A stretch of DNA of 53,627 nt from DASZHA01 sp035938265 (lineage in GTDB: Bacteria > Chloroflexota > Dormibacteria > DASZGP01): the NCBI GenBank assembly GCA_035938265.1, contig DASZHA010000036.1, positions 1 through 53,627 of the forward strand, given 5' to 3'. Positions 23,893 through 30,906 of the stretch are shown here, in pieces. The notes under the pieces are model-generated. The model did not search any database, had not been told where the DNA came from, and saw nothing but the letters and a program-made list of their open reading frames with translations. Position numbers and translations under genes: made by a program. The stretch's first letter is position 1, and every line of letters starts with the position of its first letter.

Positions 23893-25142
23893 TGCGCACC
23901 CGGCTGCTGCCCCGCTCGGCGGTGCTCGGCGGGGTCGCCGGGGGGCTGGCCTTGGCCATCTCCAACGTGATCATCTGGATCACCCGCGGGCCCCTGGGGC
24001 TGCTAAACGACTTCTACGTCTACTGGTCCGCGGCGGCGGTCCTGAACCAGGGCGGCAACCCCTACGACGGCGCCGCGCTGGCCCGGGTCCACGACGCCGC
24101 CGGCGTGCCCGGCCTTTTGGGCGGCGGCTACTCCTATCCCCTTCTCTTCGCCCAGGTGCTGCGACCCCTCGCGCTCCTGCCGGCGCCTGCTGCCGGCGCC
24201 ATCTTCATGGTCCTCAGCGTGGTCGCCGTGGCCCTGGCGGTCGCGCTCCTGCTCGGCTCGGCACCTCGGCTCAGCGTGGCGGCGGCGATCCCCATAGGGA
24301 TCCTGGGTGGCCTCTTCCCGCCGGTGTCGTACGGCCTTTGGAATGGCCAGGCCAACGACATCCTGCTGCCTTTCCTGGCATTGGCTTTTCGCGGCGTGGA
24401 GCCGGGAGCCAACCTGGCGCTGGCGACGGCGGTGAAGCTGTACCCGGCCACCGGCTTCCTGGCGCTTTTGGGCCGCCGCGACTGGCTCCGGCAGGTCGGG
24501 CTGGCCGCGATCCTGATTGGCGTGCCGTTCGCGGCTGCCGAGGTGGCGGTGCCGGGCGGCACGGGCGGCGCGGGGTCGAGAGTCGGCGGCTTGCTGGCGC
24601 CGGATCCCTACTGGAGCAACGAGTCAATCAACGGGTTCCTAAGCCGCCTGGCCATCGCGCCGGGGCCACTGAGGGGGTTGCCGGTTGTGCCCGTCGACCT
24701 GGTGCTGATAGGGGCGCTGGCGGTCGCGACACTGGCGGTGCTGTGGCGCTGTCGCTTCCGACCCTGGGAAGGGGTGCTGTCGCTGTCGATCTGGCTCGGC
24801 TGCGTGGCGGCGCCCAAGAACTCGCTCTGGAACTTCGCGCCGATGCTGCTTTGCCTTGCCTACGGGGTGATGCGCATGCGCAGCCACCCGAGGCTGGCGT
24901 TGGCGATGCTGCTGGCGCCCTGGCTCATGGGCCTGCAGCTGCTGCTCTGGGCGGTCAATTTCGAGAACGGCACGGTGCCAGACTCGGCCTACGCCAACCC
25001 CGCCGTGGTCTGGTTGACGTCCGCGGTGGGGCTCTACACCGGCCTGATGATCGGCTTCGTCAACGCGCGGCTACTGCTCTTGGAACGGCCCGCGCCGAAC
25101 ACCGCGCCAGCCCGCGCGGCCGCGGCCGTAGTTCGCCCGTAG
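23892..25142 (+). CDS. GT87-type polytopic glycosyltransferase (DUF2029)
   Basis: 416 residues with about 10-11 hydrophobic segments. DFYVYWSAAAVLNQGGNPYDG near the N-terminus is the typical GT-C loop with the catalytic Asp after helix 1, and VKLYPATGFLALLGRRDW plus YWSNESINGFLSRL are signature stretches of GT87 mannosyltransferase relatives (PimE-like), which use polyprenyl-phosphate sugars on the outer membrane face. ATG 23892 is chosen because it overlaps the GH5 stop; an in-frame ATG at 23868 exists. Coupling to an extracellular glycosidase suggests joint work on a glycolipid or cell-surface glycan. Confidence 0.82.
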   Translation: MRTRLLPRSAVLGGVAGGLALAISNVIIWITRGPLGLLNDFYVYWSAAAVLNQGGNPYDGAALARVHDAAGVPGLLGGGYSYPLLFAQVLRPLALLPAPAAGAIFMVLSVVAVALAVALLLGSAPRLSVAAAIPIGILGGLFPPVSYGLWNGQANDILLPFLALAFRGVEPGANLALATAVKLYPATGFLALLGRRDWLRQVGLAAILIGVPFAAAEVAVPGGTGGAGSRVGGLLAPDPYWSNESINGFLSRLAIAPGPLRGLPVVPVDLVLIGALAVATLAVLWRCRFRPWEGVLSLSIWLGCVAAPKNSLWNFAPMLLCLAYGVMRMRSHPRLALAMLLAPWLMGLQLLLWAVNFENGTVPDSAYANPAVVWLTSAVGLYTGLMIGFVNARLLLLERPAPNTAPARAAAAVVRP

Positions 25143-25185
25143 GGAGCAGTTGGGGGTCGAGACTGGCCCAGCGGGACAGCAGGCG

Positions 25186-25238
25186 CCGGTCATCGACCGG
25201 CCCAAAGAACAACAAGAGGGCCGGTCTGGGACCGGCCC
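25186..25238 (+). terminator. Terminator-like hairpin after the GT87 gene, with a competing upstream hairpin
   Basis: The strong hairpin is GGGCCGGTC-TGG-GACCGGCCC (25218-25238), followed by the weak pyrimidine run TCGATCTCATTT. Just upstream, CCGGTC-ATC-GACCGG (25186-25200) forms another hairpin, and the segment GACCGGCCC (25195-25203) can instead pair with GGGCCGGTC (25218-25226). The three arms are therefore mutually exclusive, as in an attenuator, though no plus-strand gene follows. Confidence 0.55.
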
Positions 25239-25265
25239 TCGATCTCATTTGTGCCTCTATCTTCA

Positions 25266-25362
25266 TGAGGCTCCCGGCGTGCGGCCGGGGTTTCACTCAA
25301 GTGTTGAGTTCCGGGTCGCTATGCGACCCCAGGACACTCGGCCCGTCCCCGACGGAGCCTCA
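25266..25362 (+). other. Candidate multibranched structured RNA in the convergent gap
   Basis: A 9-bp closing stem (TGAGGCTCC 25266-25274 with GGAGCCTCA 25354-25362) encloses four local hairpins: about 25275-25288 (CGGC/GCCG), 25295-25309 (ACTCAA-GTG-TTGAGT), 25313-25329 (GGGTCGC-TAT-GCGACCC) and 25344-25354 (CGTC/GACG). Strand is undetermined because the fold works on both. No known riboswitch, SRP, tmRNA or tRNA consensus fits. The rest of the 422-bp gap 25143-25564 holds terminators at its two ends and a GGGAC-TT-GTCCC palindrome near 25480. Confidence 0.4.
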
Positions 25363-25517
25363 CCCAAATGCTGGTCATCGACTCGTCCCTCCAATGATGG
25401 AGATTGTCGAACTACCTGCATCAGTCTTATCACCGCGGTCCGGGGCTGGTCAAGAAACAGTCGTCCATGGGGGGCGGGACTTGTCCCCGTGGCGCGCGGC
25501 GACGAATCGAGCCCAAG

Positions 25518-25551
25518 AGAAAAGCCGCGACCCAGTCACCCGGGCCGCGGC
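25518..25551 (-). terminator. Rho-independent terminator of the betaine importer operon
   Basis: Reading the minus strand after the substrate-binding protein stop: GCCGCGGCCC, 8-nt loop, GGGTCGCGGC, then TTTTCTC. The 10-bp stem has one G-T pair and is followed by a proper U-tract. Confidence 0.8.
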
Positions 25552-25564
25552 CTGGTTGCCTGGC

Positions 25565-26524
25565 CTAGCTCAGGAAGCCGTTGGTGGTGAGGAAGGCCTT
25601 GGCCACGTCCTCGACCTTCATGCCATCGATCTCGACCTGCTTGTTGAGGCCGGTCATGATGTCGGTGGTCAGCTTCTGGGCCACTGGGGCCATGATCGCG
25701 CCGATCTCTGGGTGCGCCTTCTGCACGCTCGACTTGAGCAGCAGGCCCACGTTGTCCGGCGGGAAGAGCTTCTTGTCATCCTGCAGGACGTAGAGGTTGT
25801 TGGCGGCGATGGCGGAGTCGGTGGTGAACACCTCACCGGCGGCGCACTGGCCGCTGGCGATCTGCTTCTCCGCGGTGTTGCCACCTATATCCTTGAAGCC
25901 CGGCAGGTTTGCGTCTACGCCATACGTGGACGCCAGGCCGGGGACGCCGTCGGCGCGGGTCCGGAACTCGGACTGGATGCACACCACGGTGTTGGGGTAG
26001 GACTTGAGGTAAGTGGCGAAGTCGGACAGGGTGGCGCCGTACTTGCTCTTGTCCGACGACTTGATCGCCAGGCCGTTGGTGTCGTTGAAGCCGGCCTGGG
26101 CGTTCCAGCAGATTCCACGCGCCTCGTCCTTCTGCTTGGCCTGGTCAAAGGCCGCCTGCAGGTCGGTCGGGGGCTTGTCGACGGCCAGCGGACCCTGGAG
26201 CTCGGTGCCGGTGTACTGCCAGTACATGTCGATCTGTCCGGACTCCAGCGCCTGGCCCAGGGTCGGGTCCTTGGCGGTGAAGGTGGCGTCGACGGTGAAG
26301 CCACGCTTCTCTAGCACTTGCTTGGTCATGCTCGCCAGCAGCTGCTCTTCCGCGAATCCCTTCATCCCTATCTTGAGACTGCCGCTCCCGGTGGAGCTGG
26401 CCGACCCGCCGGTGGGGCAGGTCGAGGAACCGGTAGAACCGCCGCTTGAGCTGGATGAGCTGCCGCACCCGGCCAGGATGGCCGAGCCGAGCATGGCCAC
26501 GGCCATAAGCCTCCGCTTCTTCAT
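25565..26524 (-). CDS. Glycine betaine/quaternary amine ABC transporter substrate-binding lipoprotein (OpuBC/OpuCC-like)
   Basis: 319 residues. Signal peptide with lipobox ILAGC, then a Ser/Gly linker that spaces the domain from the membrane. The binding domain begins SLKIGMKGFAEEQLLASMTKQVLEKRGF, followed by DMYWQYTGTELQG, EFRTRADGVPGL and VGLLLKSSVQKAHPEIGAIM, as in type-F osmoprotectant-binding proteins (OpuAC/ProX of the QAT family). It captures betaine, choline or a similar quaternary ammonium compound. GGAGGAG just before the ATG is a strong ribosome site. Last gene of a four-gene operon, followed by a clear terminator. Confidence 0.92.
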   Translation of the reverse strand: MKKRRLMAVAMLGSAILAGCGSSSSSSGGSTGSSTCPTGGSASSTGSGSLKIGMKGFAEEQLLASMTKQVLEKRGFTVDATFTAKDPTLGQALESGQIDMYWQYTGTELQGPLAVDKPPTDLQAAFDQAKQKDEARGICWNAQAGFNDTNGLAIKSSDKSKYGATLSDFATYLKSYPNTVVCIQSEFRTRADGVPGLASTYGVDANLPGFKDIGGNTAEKQIASGQCAAGEVFTTDSAIAANNLYVLQDDKKLFPPDNVGLLLKSSVQKAHPEIGAIMAPVAQKLTTDIMTGLNKQVEIDGMKVEDVAKAFLTTNGFLS

Positions 26525-26562
26525 GACTCCTCCAATTGCCCGCCGTAGCGAGCGTAATTCCC

Positions 26563-27291
26563 TCAGGTTCGAGGGCTAACCGCACGCTCGACGAGGCCGA
26601 GCGCCCAATCCGCCAGCAAGGCTAGCGCAGACACGATCACCGCGCCGACCAGGATCGGCCGCGGATGGTACAGGTTCCCGGAGTTGATCAGGTCGCCGAG
26701 GCCGCCGCCGCCGACGAAGTTGGCCAGGGTGGCGGTCCCCACCACCAGCACCAGCGACACCCGCAGCCCGGCGAAGATCACGGGGGAGGCCAGCGGCAGC
26801 TGCACCCGTGCCAGCGTTTGCAGCTGCGTCATGCCCATGCCCCTGGCCGCCTCGATGGCCGCCGGGTCCACGCCCTGCAGTCCCACCAGGGTGTTGCGCA
26901 GGATTGGCAGGAGCGCGTACAGCACCAGGGCCGTCACCGGTCCCTTAATGCCCAGCCCGAAGAAGGTCAGCCCTAGGGCCAGGATGCCGATGCTGGGCAC
27001 GGCCTGGCCGAGGTTGGCGACCAGGAAGACGGGGAGGCTGACCAGCCGGCCGGCGTTGGCCATCAGCACCCCTAAGGGCAGGCCGACCACGGCCGCCAGG
27101 GTGAACGAGATGCCCACGATCTCCAGGTGCTGGAGGAGGCGGCTGGTGATGAAGGTCTGGCTGAGGACACTGGCCTCGGTGATCCGGCTGGGGGTCGACT
27201 GGATGTAGAGGTACAGGCCCAGCAGCAGCAGCGCCACCGCGACCGGGGTGCCCACCAGCCGGACCCAGCCCGGGCTCTTGAGGGTGGTCAC
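26563..27291 (-). CDS. Osmoprotectant ABC transporter permease (OpuBB/OpuBD-like)
   Basis: 242 residues with about six membrane helices. The EAA cytoplasmic loop reads AAIEAARGMGMTQLQTLARVQLPLASPVI, the contact site for the ATPase. LLQHLEIVGISFTLAAVVGLPLGVLMA at the N-terminus is characteristic of OpuBB/OpuCB-type permeases. The GTG start overlaps the ATPase stop by 4 bp (GTGA), so translation is coupled. A second, distinct permease starts the same operon, which is the usual heterodimer arrangement of this family. Confidence 0.92.
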   Translation of the reverse strand: MTTLKSPGWVRLVGTPVAVALLLLGLYLYIQSTPSRITEASVLSQTFITSRLLQHLEIVGISFTLAAVVGLPLGVLMANAGRLVSLPVFLVANLGQAVPSIGILALGLTFFGLGIKGPVTALVLYALLPILRNTLVGLQGVDPAAIEAARGMGMTQLQTLARVQLPLASPVIFAGLRVSLVLVVGTATLANFVGGGGLGDLINSGNLYHPRPILVGAVIVSALALLADWALGLVERAVSPRT

Positions 27292-28265
27292 CGGCCGAGC
27301 GCCACGATGGCCTGGGCGTCGAGGATGCCCACCACGTCGGCGCCGCCCTCGCCCTCCGGACGCCGGACCACCGCAACCCTGCCGTCGGGCGAGCGCAGCA
27401 CACCGTCGAGGGCATCGCGGAGGGTGCCGGAGATGTCGATGGCGACTTCGGGCGGCGTCGCCCCCCCGTCCGGCGGACGCCCGCCGTTGGCCGGCGGGAT
27501 CTGCACCGACGCCAGCGGGATCAGGCCCAGCCGTCGCACCAGCCGCCCGGCGCCGAGGAAGCCCTCGACGTAGTCGGAGGCCGGCTTGGCCAGCAGCTCC
27601 GCCGGGGTGGCGTACTGGGCGATGGTGCCGTTGGGGTTGTAGAGCGCCACCCGGTCGCCCAGCTTGATCGCCTCGTCGATGTCGTGGGTGACGAAGATGA
27701 TGGTCTTGCGGACGATGCGCTGGAGGCGCAGGAGCTCTTCCTGGAGGCGGTCGCGGGTCACCGGGTCGATGGCCCCGAAGGGCTCGTCCATGAGGAGCAT
27801 GTTGGGGTCGACGCCGAGCGCTCGGGCCACGCCGACGCGCTGCCGCTGGCCGCCGCTGAGCTCGTCGGGGAGCCGCTTACCGTACTCTTGATACGGCAGA
27901 CCGATGAGGTCCATCAGCTCCTCGGTGCGCTTGTGGATCCGCTGCCGGTCCCAGCCGTTCAGCTTCATGACCGTGGCCACGTTCTCTGCAACCGTCAGGT
28001 GCGGAAAGAGCCCGACCTGCTGGATGACGTAGCCGATGGAACGGCGCAGCTGGGTGACGGGGACGGTGCCGGTGTCGACGCCGTCGATTTCGATGACCCC
28101 GTCCGACGGTTCGATCAGGCGGTTGATCATCTTCAGGGTCGTGGTCTTGCCACACCCCGAGGGACCCACCAGCATCACCACCTCGCCACTCTTGATGACC
28201 AGGTCGAGGTGGTCGACCGCGACCTGGTCCTCGTAGCGCTTGGTAACGCCCTTGAACTCGATCAT
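27288..28265 (-). CDS. Osmoprotectant ABC transporter ATP-binding protein (OpuBA/OpuCA-like)
   Basis: 325 residues. Walker A GPSGCGKTTTLK near 34-45, Q-loop VIQQVGLFPHLTVAENV, signature ELSGGQRQRVGVARAL, Walker B MLLMDEPFGAID and the switch FVTHDIDEA are intact. The C-terminal about 75 residues (after QIPPANGGRPP) form a shortened CBS-like module (IDISGTLRDALDGVLRSPDGRVAVV...GGADVVGILDAQAIVAL); full OpuCA has two CBS domains that sense ionic strength, so regulation here may differ. ATG overlaps the upstream permease stop (ATGA). Confidence 0.93.
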   Translation of the reverse strand: MIEFKGVTKRYEDQVAVDHLDLVIKSGEVVMLVGPSGCGKTTTLKMINRLIEPSDGVIEIDGVDTGTVPVTQLRRSIGYVIQQVGLFPHLTVAENVATVMKLNGWDRQRIHKRTEELMDLIGLPYQEYGKRLPDELSGGQRQRVGVARALGVDPNMLLMDEPFGAIDPVTRDRLQEELLRLQRIVRKTIIFVTHDIDEAIKLGDRVALYNPNGTIAQYATPAELLAKPASDYVEGFLGAGRLVRRLGLIPLASVQIPPANGGRPPDGGATPPEVAIDISGTLRDALDGVLRSPDGRVAVVRRPEGEGGADVVGILDAQAIVALGR

Positions 28266-28939
28266 GTCGCGGCCGCCGCTGTGATTCGACCTCGGCTGAT
28301 CAGCCGCTGGATGACGGCCAGGCTGGTGTCGGCGGCAATCCCGATGGCGGCCACGAAGAGGACGCCGGTGATGATGGCGGCGCGGTTGGGGGTGGATGAG
28401 CCGACTGCGTCAAGGATGGTGCGGCCCAGGTTGTTGCTGGCCAGGGCGGCGCCGACGGTGGCGATGGCGGTGACCATGACGGTGGCCTGCCGGATGCCGC
28501 CCAGGATGACGGGGAGGGCCAGGGGCAGCTCCACCCGGAGCAGCGTCTGCAGCGGCCGCATGCCCATGCCACGTGCCGCTTCGAGCACCGCGGGGTTGAC
28601 CGCCTTCAGCCCGGTTCGGGCGTTGCGGATGATGGGCAGCTGGGCGTAGAGCACCAGGCCGGCGATCGTCGGCGGGTCGCCGAAGGCCAGCGACGGGTCG
28701 ATGAAGTTGAGAATGAAGAGCGAGAGCAGGTTGAAGAGGGCGAAGCTGGGAATGGTCAGGAGGATGCTGGCCAGGCCCATGATGAATTCGCCGAAGCGGT
28801 CCGAGCGCGCCGCCAGGATCCCCAACGGCAGCCCCGTGGTCACCGACAGCAGCACCGTCACGGCCACGATGTAGACCTGGGTCAGCGCCTGCGTCTGGAG
28901 CTCCGGGCCGTGCTGGTTGAGGTATCCGAGGATGTCCAT
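28262..28939 (-). CDS. Osmoprotectant ABC transporter permease, first gene of operon
   Basis: 225 residues, five to six membrane helices, EAA loop AVLEAARGMGMRPLQTLLRVELPLALPVI. The N-terminus MDILGYLNQHGPELQTQALTQVYIVAVTVLLSVTTGLPLGILAAR matches OpuBD/OpuCD-type permeases. It begins the leftward operon; its upstream region carries a 16-bp palindrome (28969-28984) about 30 bp before the ATG, a candidate control site. The GTAGGG directly before the ATG is a poor ribosome site. Confidence 0.92.
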   Translation of the reverse strand: MDILGYLNQHGPELQTQALTQVYIVAVTVLLSVTTGLPLGILAARSDRFGEFIMGLASILLTIPSFALFNLLSLFILNFIDPSLAFGDPPTIAGLVLYAQLPIIRNARTGLKAVNPAVLEAARGMGMRPLQTLLRVELPLALPVILGGIRQATVMVTAIATVGAALASNNLGRTILDAVGSSTPNRAAIITGVLFVAAIGIAADTSLAVIQRLISRGRITAAAAT

Positions 28940-28968
28940 CCCTACGCTTCTCTACCGAATGGCGTCGC

Positions 28969-28984
28969 GAGGGGACATCCCCTC
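28969..28984. promoter_or_regulatory. Palindrome GAGGGGA-CA-TCCCCTC upstream of the betaine importer operon
   Basis: A perfect 7+2+7 inverted repeat about 30 bp before the first permease ATG in the divergent intergenic region. Position fits a repressor operator, or a hairpin in the transcript leader. The regulator is unknown. Confidence 0.45.
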
Positions 28985-29051
28985 CAGTCGAGGGTTTAAG
29001 GATAGAGGGGAAACACATATTCCACCGGTAGCTGCAACGGCACTTACCCTC

Positions 29052-29068
29052 TATAGGTGAGGTCACCT
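29052..29068 (+). promoter_or_regulatory. -10-like TATAGG with overlapping palindrome AGGTGA-GG-TCACCT before the EamA gene
   Basis: The 6+2+6 palindrome (29055-29068) begins inside the TATAGG box (29052-29057) and ends 17 bp before the GTG start, a layout expected for repressor binding at the transcription start. No -35 is obvious. Confidence 0.4.
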
Positions 29069-29085
29069 GCCAGCCTGATCGAGGA

Positions 29086-29997
29086 GTGAAGCCGAAGGAC
29101 TACCTGGCCCTTCTCCTGCTGGCGGCGATCTGGGGGGCCTCATTCCTCTTCATCAAGATCGCGGTGGGGGAGATCTCGCCCGTCATGCTGGTCTTCGGCC
29201 GCTGCCTAGCGGCTGCTGCCGGGCTCCTGGTGGTGCTGGTCATCAGCCGAGTTCCCCTCAGGACGCTGGGCAGTCACTGGAAGACCGGGCTCTTCATCGC
29301 GATCTTCAACGCGGCCCTGCCCTACACCCTGATCGCGTTCGGGGAGCAGTACATCGACAGCTCGCTGGCCGGCATCCTCAACGCCACGGCGCCGATGTGG
29401 ACGGTATTACTGGCGCCGTTCTGGGCGGAGGCCGACCGGATCACAGCCCGGACCGTCGTCGGCCTGGTGATCGGCTTTGCCGGCATCGTCGTCCTGGCGC
29501 GCCCCACCGGCAACGTCTTCAGCTCCAGCTCGCTGGGCATCCTCGCGGTGGTCGCCGCAACCCTGAGCTATGCGCTCGCCACCCATTTCTCCAAGCGCCA
29601 CTTCCAGGACACGCCGCCGCAGGTCCCGGCCTTCCTGCAGTGCATTGGCGCGGCGGTGGTGCTGGCGCCGCTGGCGCTGCTGTTCCGCCCCCAGCACGTG
29701 CCGCCGCTGGGCACCATCGCCGCCGTTGTCTGGCTTGGCCTGGGCGCCACCGGCCTGGCCATGATCCTCGCCTTCTGGCTGATCAAGCGGGTGGGCGCCA
29801 GCCGCACCATCGTCGTCACCTACCTGATCCCGCCGTTCGCCCTCCTCTGGGGCATCACCCTCCTCCACGAGCGAATTGGCATCGAGGTGGTGATCGCGCT
29901 GGGCCTGATCCTTGGCGGTGTCTTCCTGATCACCCGGCCGCAGCCCGCTCGCGCGCTTCCCACGGAGGTCGAGGCCGAGCTGCCGGCCGCCGTCTGA
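29086..29997 (+). CDS. EamA/DMT family transporter
   Basis: 303 residues, about ten membrane helices in two EamA repeats. The first begins LALLLLAAIWGASFLFIKIAVGEISPVMLVFGRCLAAA and the second LGILAVVAATLSYALATHFSKRHF, both typical of drug/metabolite-superfamily exporters of amino acids or metabolites. Substrate cannot be assigned. GTG 29086 is the only start that retains the first helix; the GAGGA lies directly against it, too close for standard use. It is divergent from the betaine importer with two palindromes between them. Confidence 0.88.
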   Translation: MKPKDYLALLLLAAIWGASFLFIKIAVGEISPVMLVFGRCLAAAAGLLVVLVISRVPLRTLGSHWKTGLFIAIFNAALPYTLIAFGEQYIDSSLAGILNATAPMWTVLLAPFWAEADRITARTVVGLVIGFAGIVVLARPTGNVFSSSSLGILAVVAATLSYALATHFSKRHFQDTPPQVPAFLQCIGAAVVLAPLALLFRPQHVPPLGTIAAVVWLGLGATGLAMILAFWLIKRVGASRTIVVTYLIPPFALLWGITLLHERIGIEVVIALGLILGGVFLITRPQPARALPTEVEAELPAAV

Positions 29998-30042
29998 ACC
30001 CCGGGCCACGGGTCAGGGCCCGGCTTTTGGCATGATCTATCG

Positions 30043-30906
30043 ATGCTCGCCGTGATAACCCAACCCCTCGACCCGGTCCTGCAGCTGGGACCGGTGCCGA
30101 TCCACTGGTACGGCCTGGGCTACGCCATCGCCTTCCTGGTCGGCTTCCGGCTGGTCGTCCCCTACATGACCAAGCGTGGCGTCAGTGACAAGGACGCCAA
30201 CAACCTGGTGTGGTGGTGCATCGTCATGGGGATCATCGGCGGGCGGCTGTACTTCGTCCTGCAGCAGCCCAACATCGCCGACTACCTGCGCAACCCGGTC
30301 CGGGTGATCGCGGTCTGGGAGGGCGGCATGGCCTTCTTCGGCTCGCTGATCGCGGTCCTGGTCACGGTCATGGTCTTCGCCTACGTCAAGCGCCTCAGTG
30401 TCTGGGTGCTGCTTGACGCCGCCGTCCTCTTCGGCACGCTGCCCCACGCCATCGGCCGGCTGGGCAACATCATCAACGGCGACATCCTTGGGCCCCCCTC
30501 GGACCTGCCCTGGGCGGTGCGCTACACCAGCCCGCAGACGTTCGCCCCGCAGGTAGGGGTGGCCTACCAGCCGGCGGGCGCATACGAGATGCTGATCTCG
30601 CTGGGCATCTTCGCCCTCATCCTCTTTGTCATCAGCCGGCGGCCGCGCCCTGGGACGGCGGCGCTGGTTTGGGGCATCGCCTACTCGGTGGCCCAGTTCG
30701 GCATCTTCTTCGTGCGCGCCACCGAGCCGGTGGTCGCCTTTGGGCTCAAGCAGGCCCAGGTCACGGCGTTGGTGGTCCTGCTGGTGCTGGTCCCGGTGGT
30801 GGCCCTGGTCCGCGCCCGCTACCCCGACATCTGGGCCAACCGGGACATCGCGCGCGACGACGACGTCGCCCCGCTCACGCCGCAGGCGCAGAAGGAGGCA
30901 GGCTGA
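30043..30906 (+). CDS. lgt: Prolipoprotein diacylglyceryl transferase
   Basis: 287 residues with about seven membrane helices. The Lgt signature HAIGRLGNIINGDILGPPSDLPWAVRY (near 133-160) contains the essential Arg and the GN..NG core; IHWYGLGYAIAF and MGIIGGRLYFVL are the other conserved blocks. It adds diacylglycerol from phosphatidylglycerol to the lipobox Cys of preprolipoproteins, several of which are encoded in this window. ATG 30043 lies 6 nt after a CATGAT box preceded by TG. Its stop overlaps the amidase start (TGATG). Confidence 0.95.
   Translation: MLAVITQPLDPVLQLGPVPIHWYGLGYAIAFLVGFRLVVPYMTKRGVSDKDANNLVWWCIVMGIIGGRLYFVLQQPNIADYLRNPVRVIAVWEGGMAFFGSLIAVLVTVMVFAYVKRLSVWVLLDAAVLFGTLPHAIGRLGNIINGDILGPPSDLPWAVRYTSPQTFAPQVGVAYQPAGAYEMLISLGIFALILFVISRRPRPGTAALVWGIAYSVAQFGIFFVRATEPVVAFGLKQAQVTALVVLLVLVPVVALVRARYPDIWANRDIARDDDVAPLTPQAQKEAG

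Noticed and set aside
25354..25366. Minus-strand GGGTGAGGCTCC resembling the start of the M-box magnesium riboswitch
   Set aside because: The rest of the M-box core is absent and this segment instead pairs with its own complement 80 bp away.
24338..26314. 658-residue plus-strand open frame bridging the 25-kb gap
   Set aside because: It covers two well-supported genes in other frames and both terminators; the translated chain has no domain.
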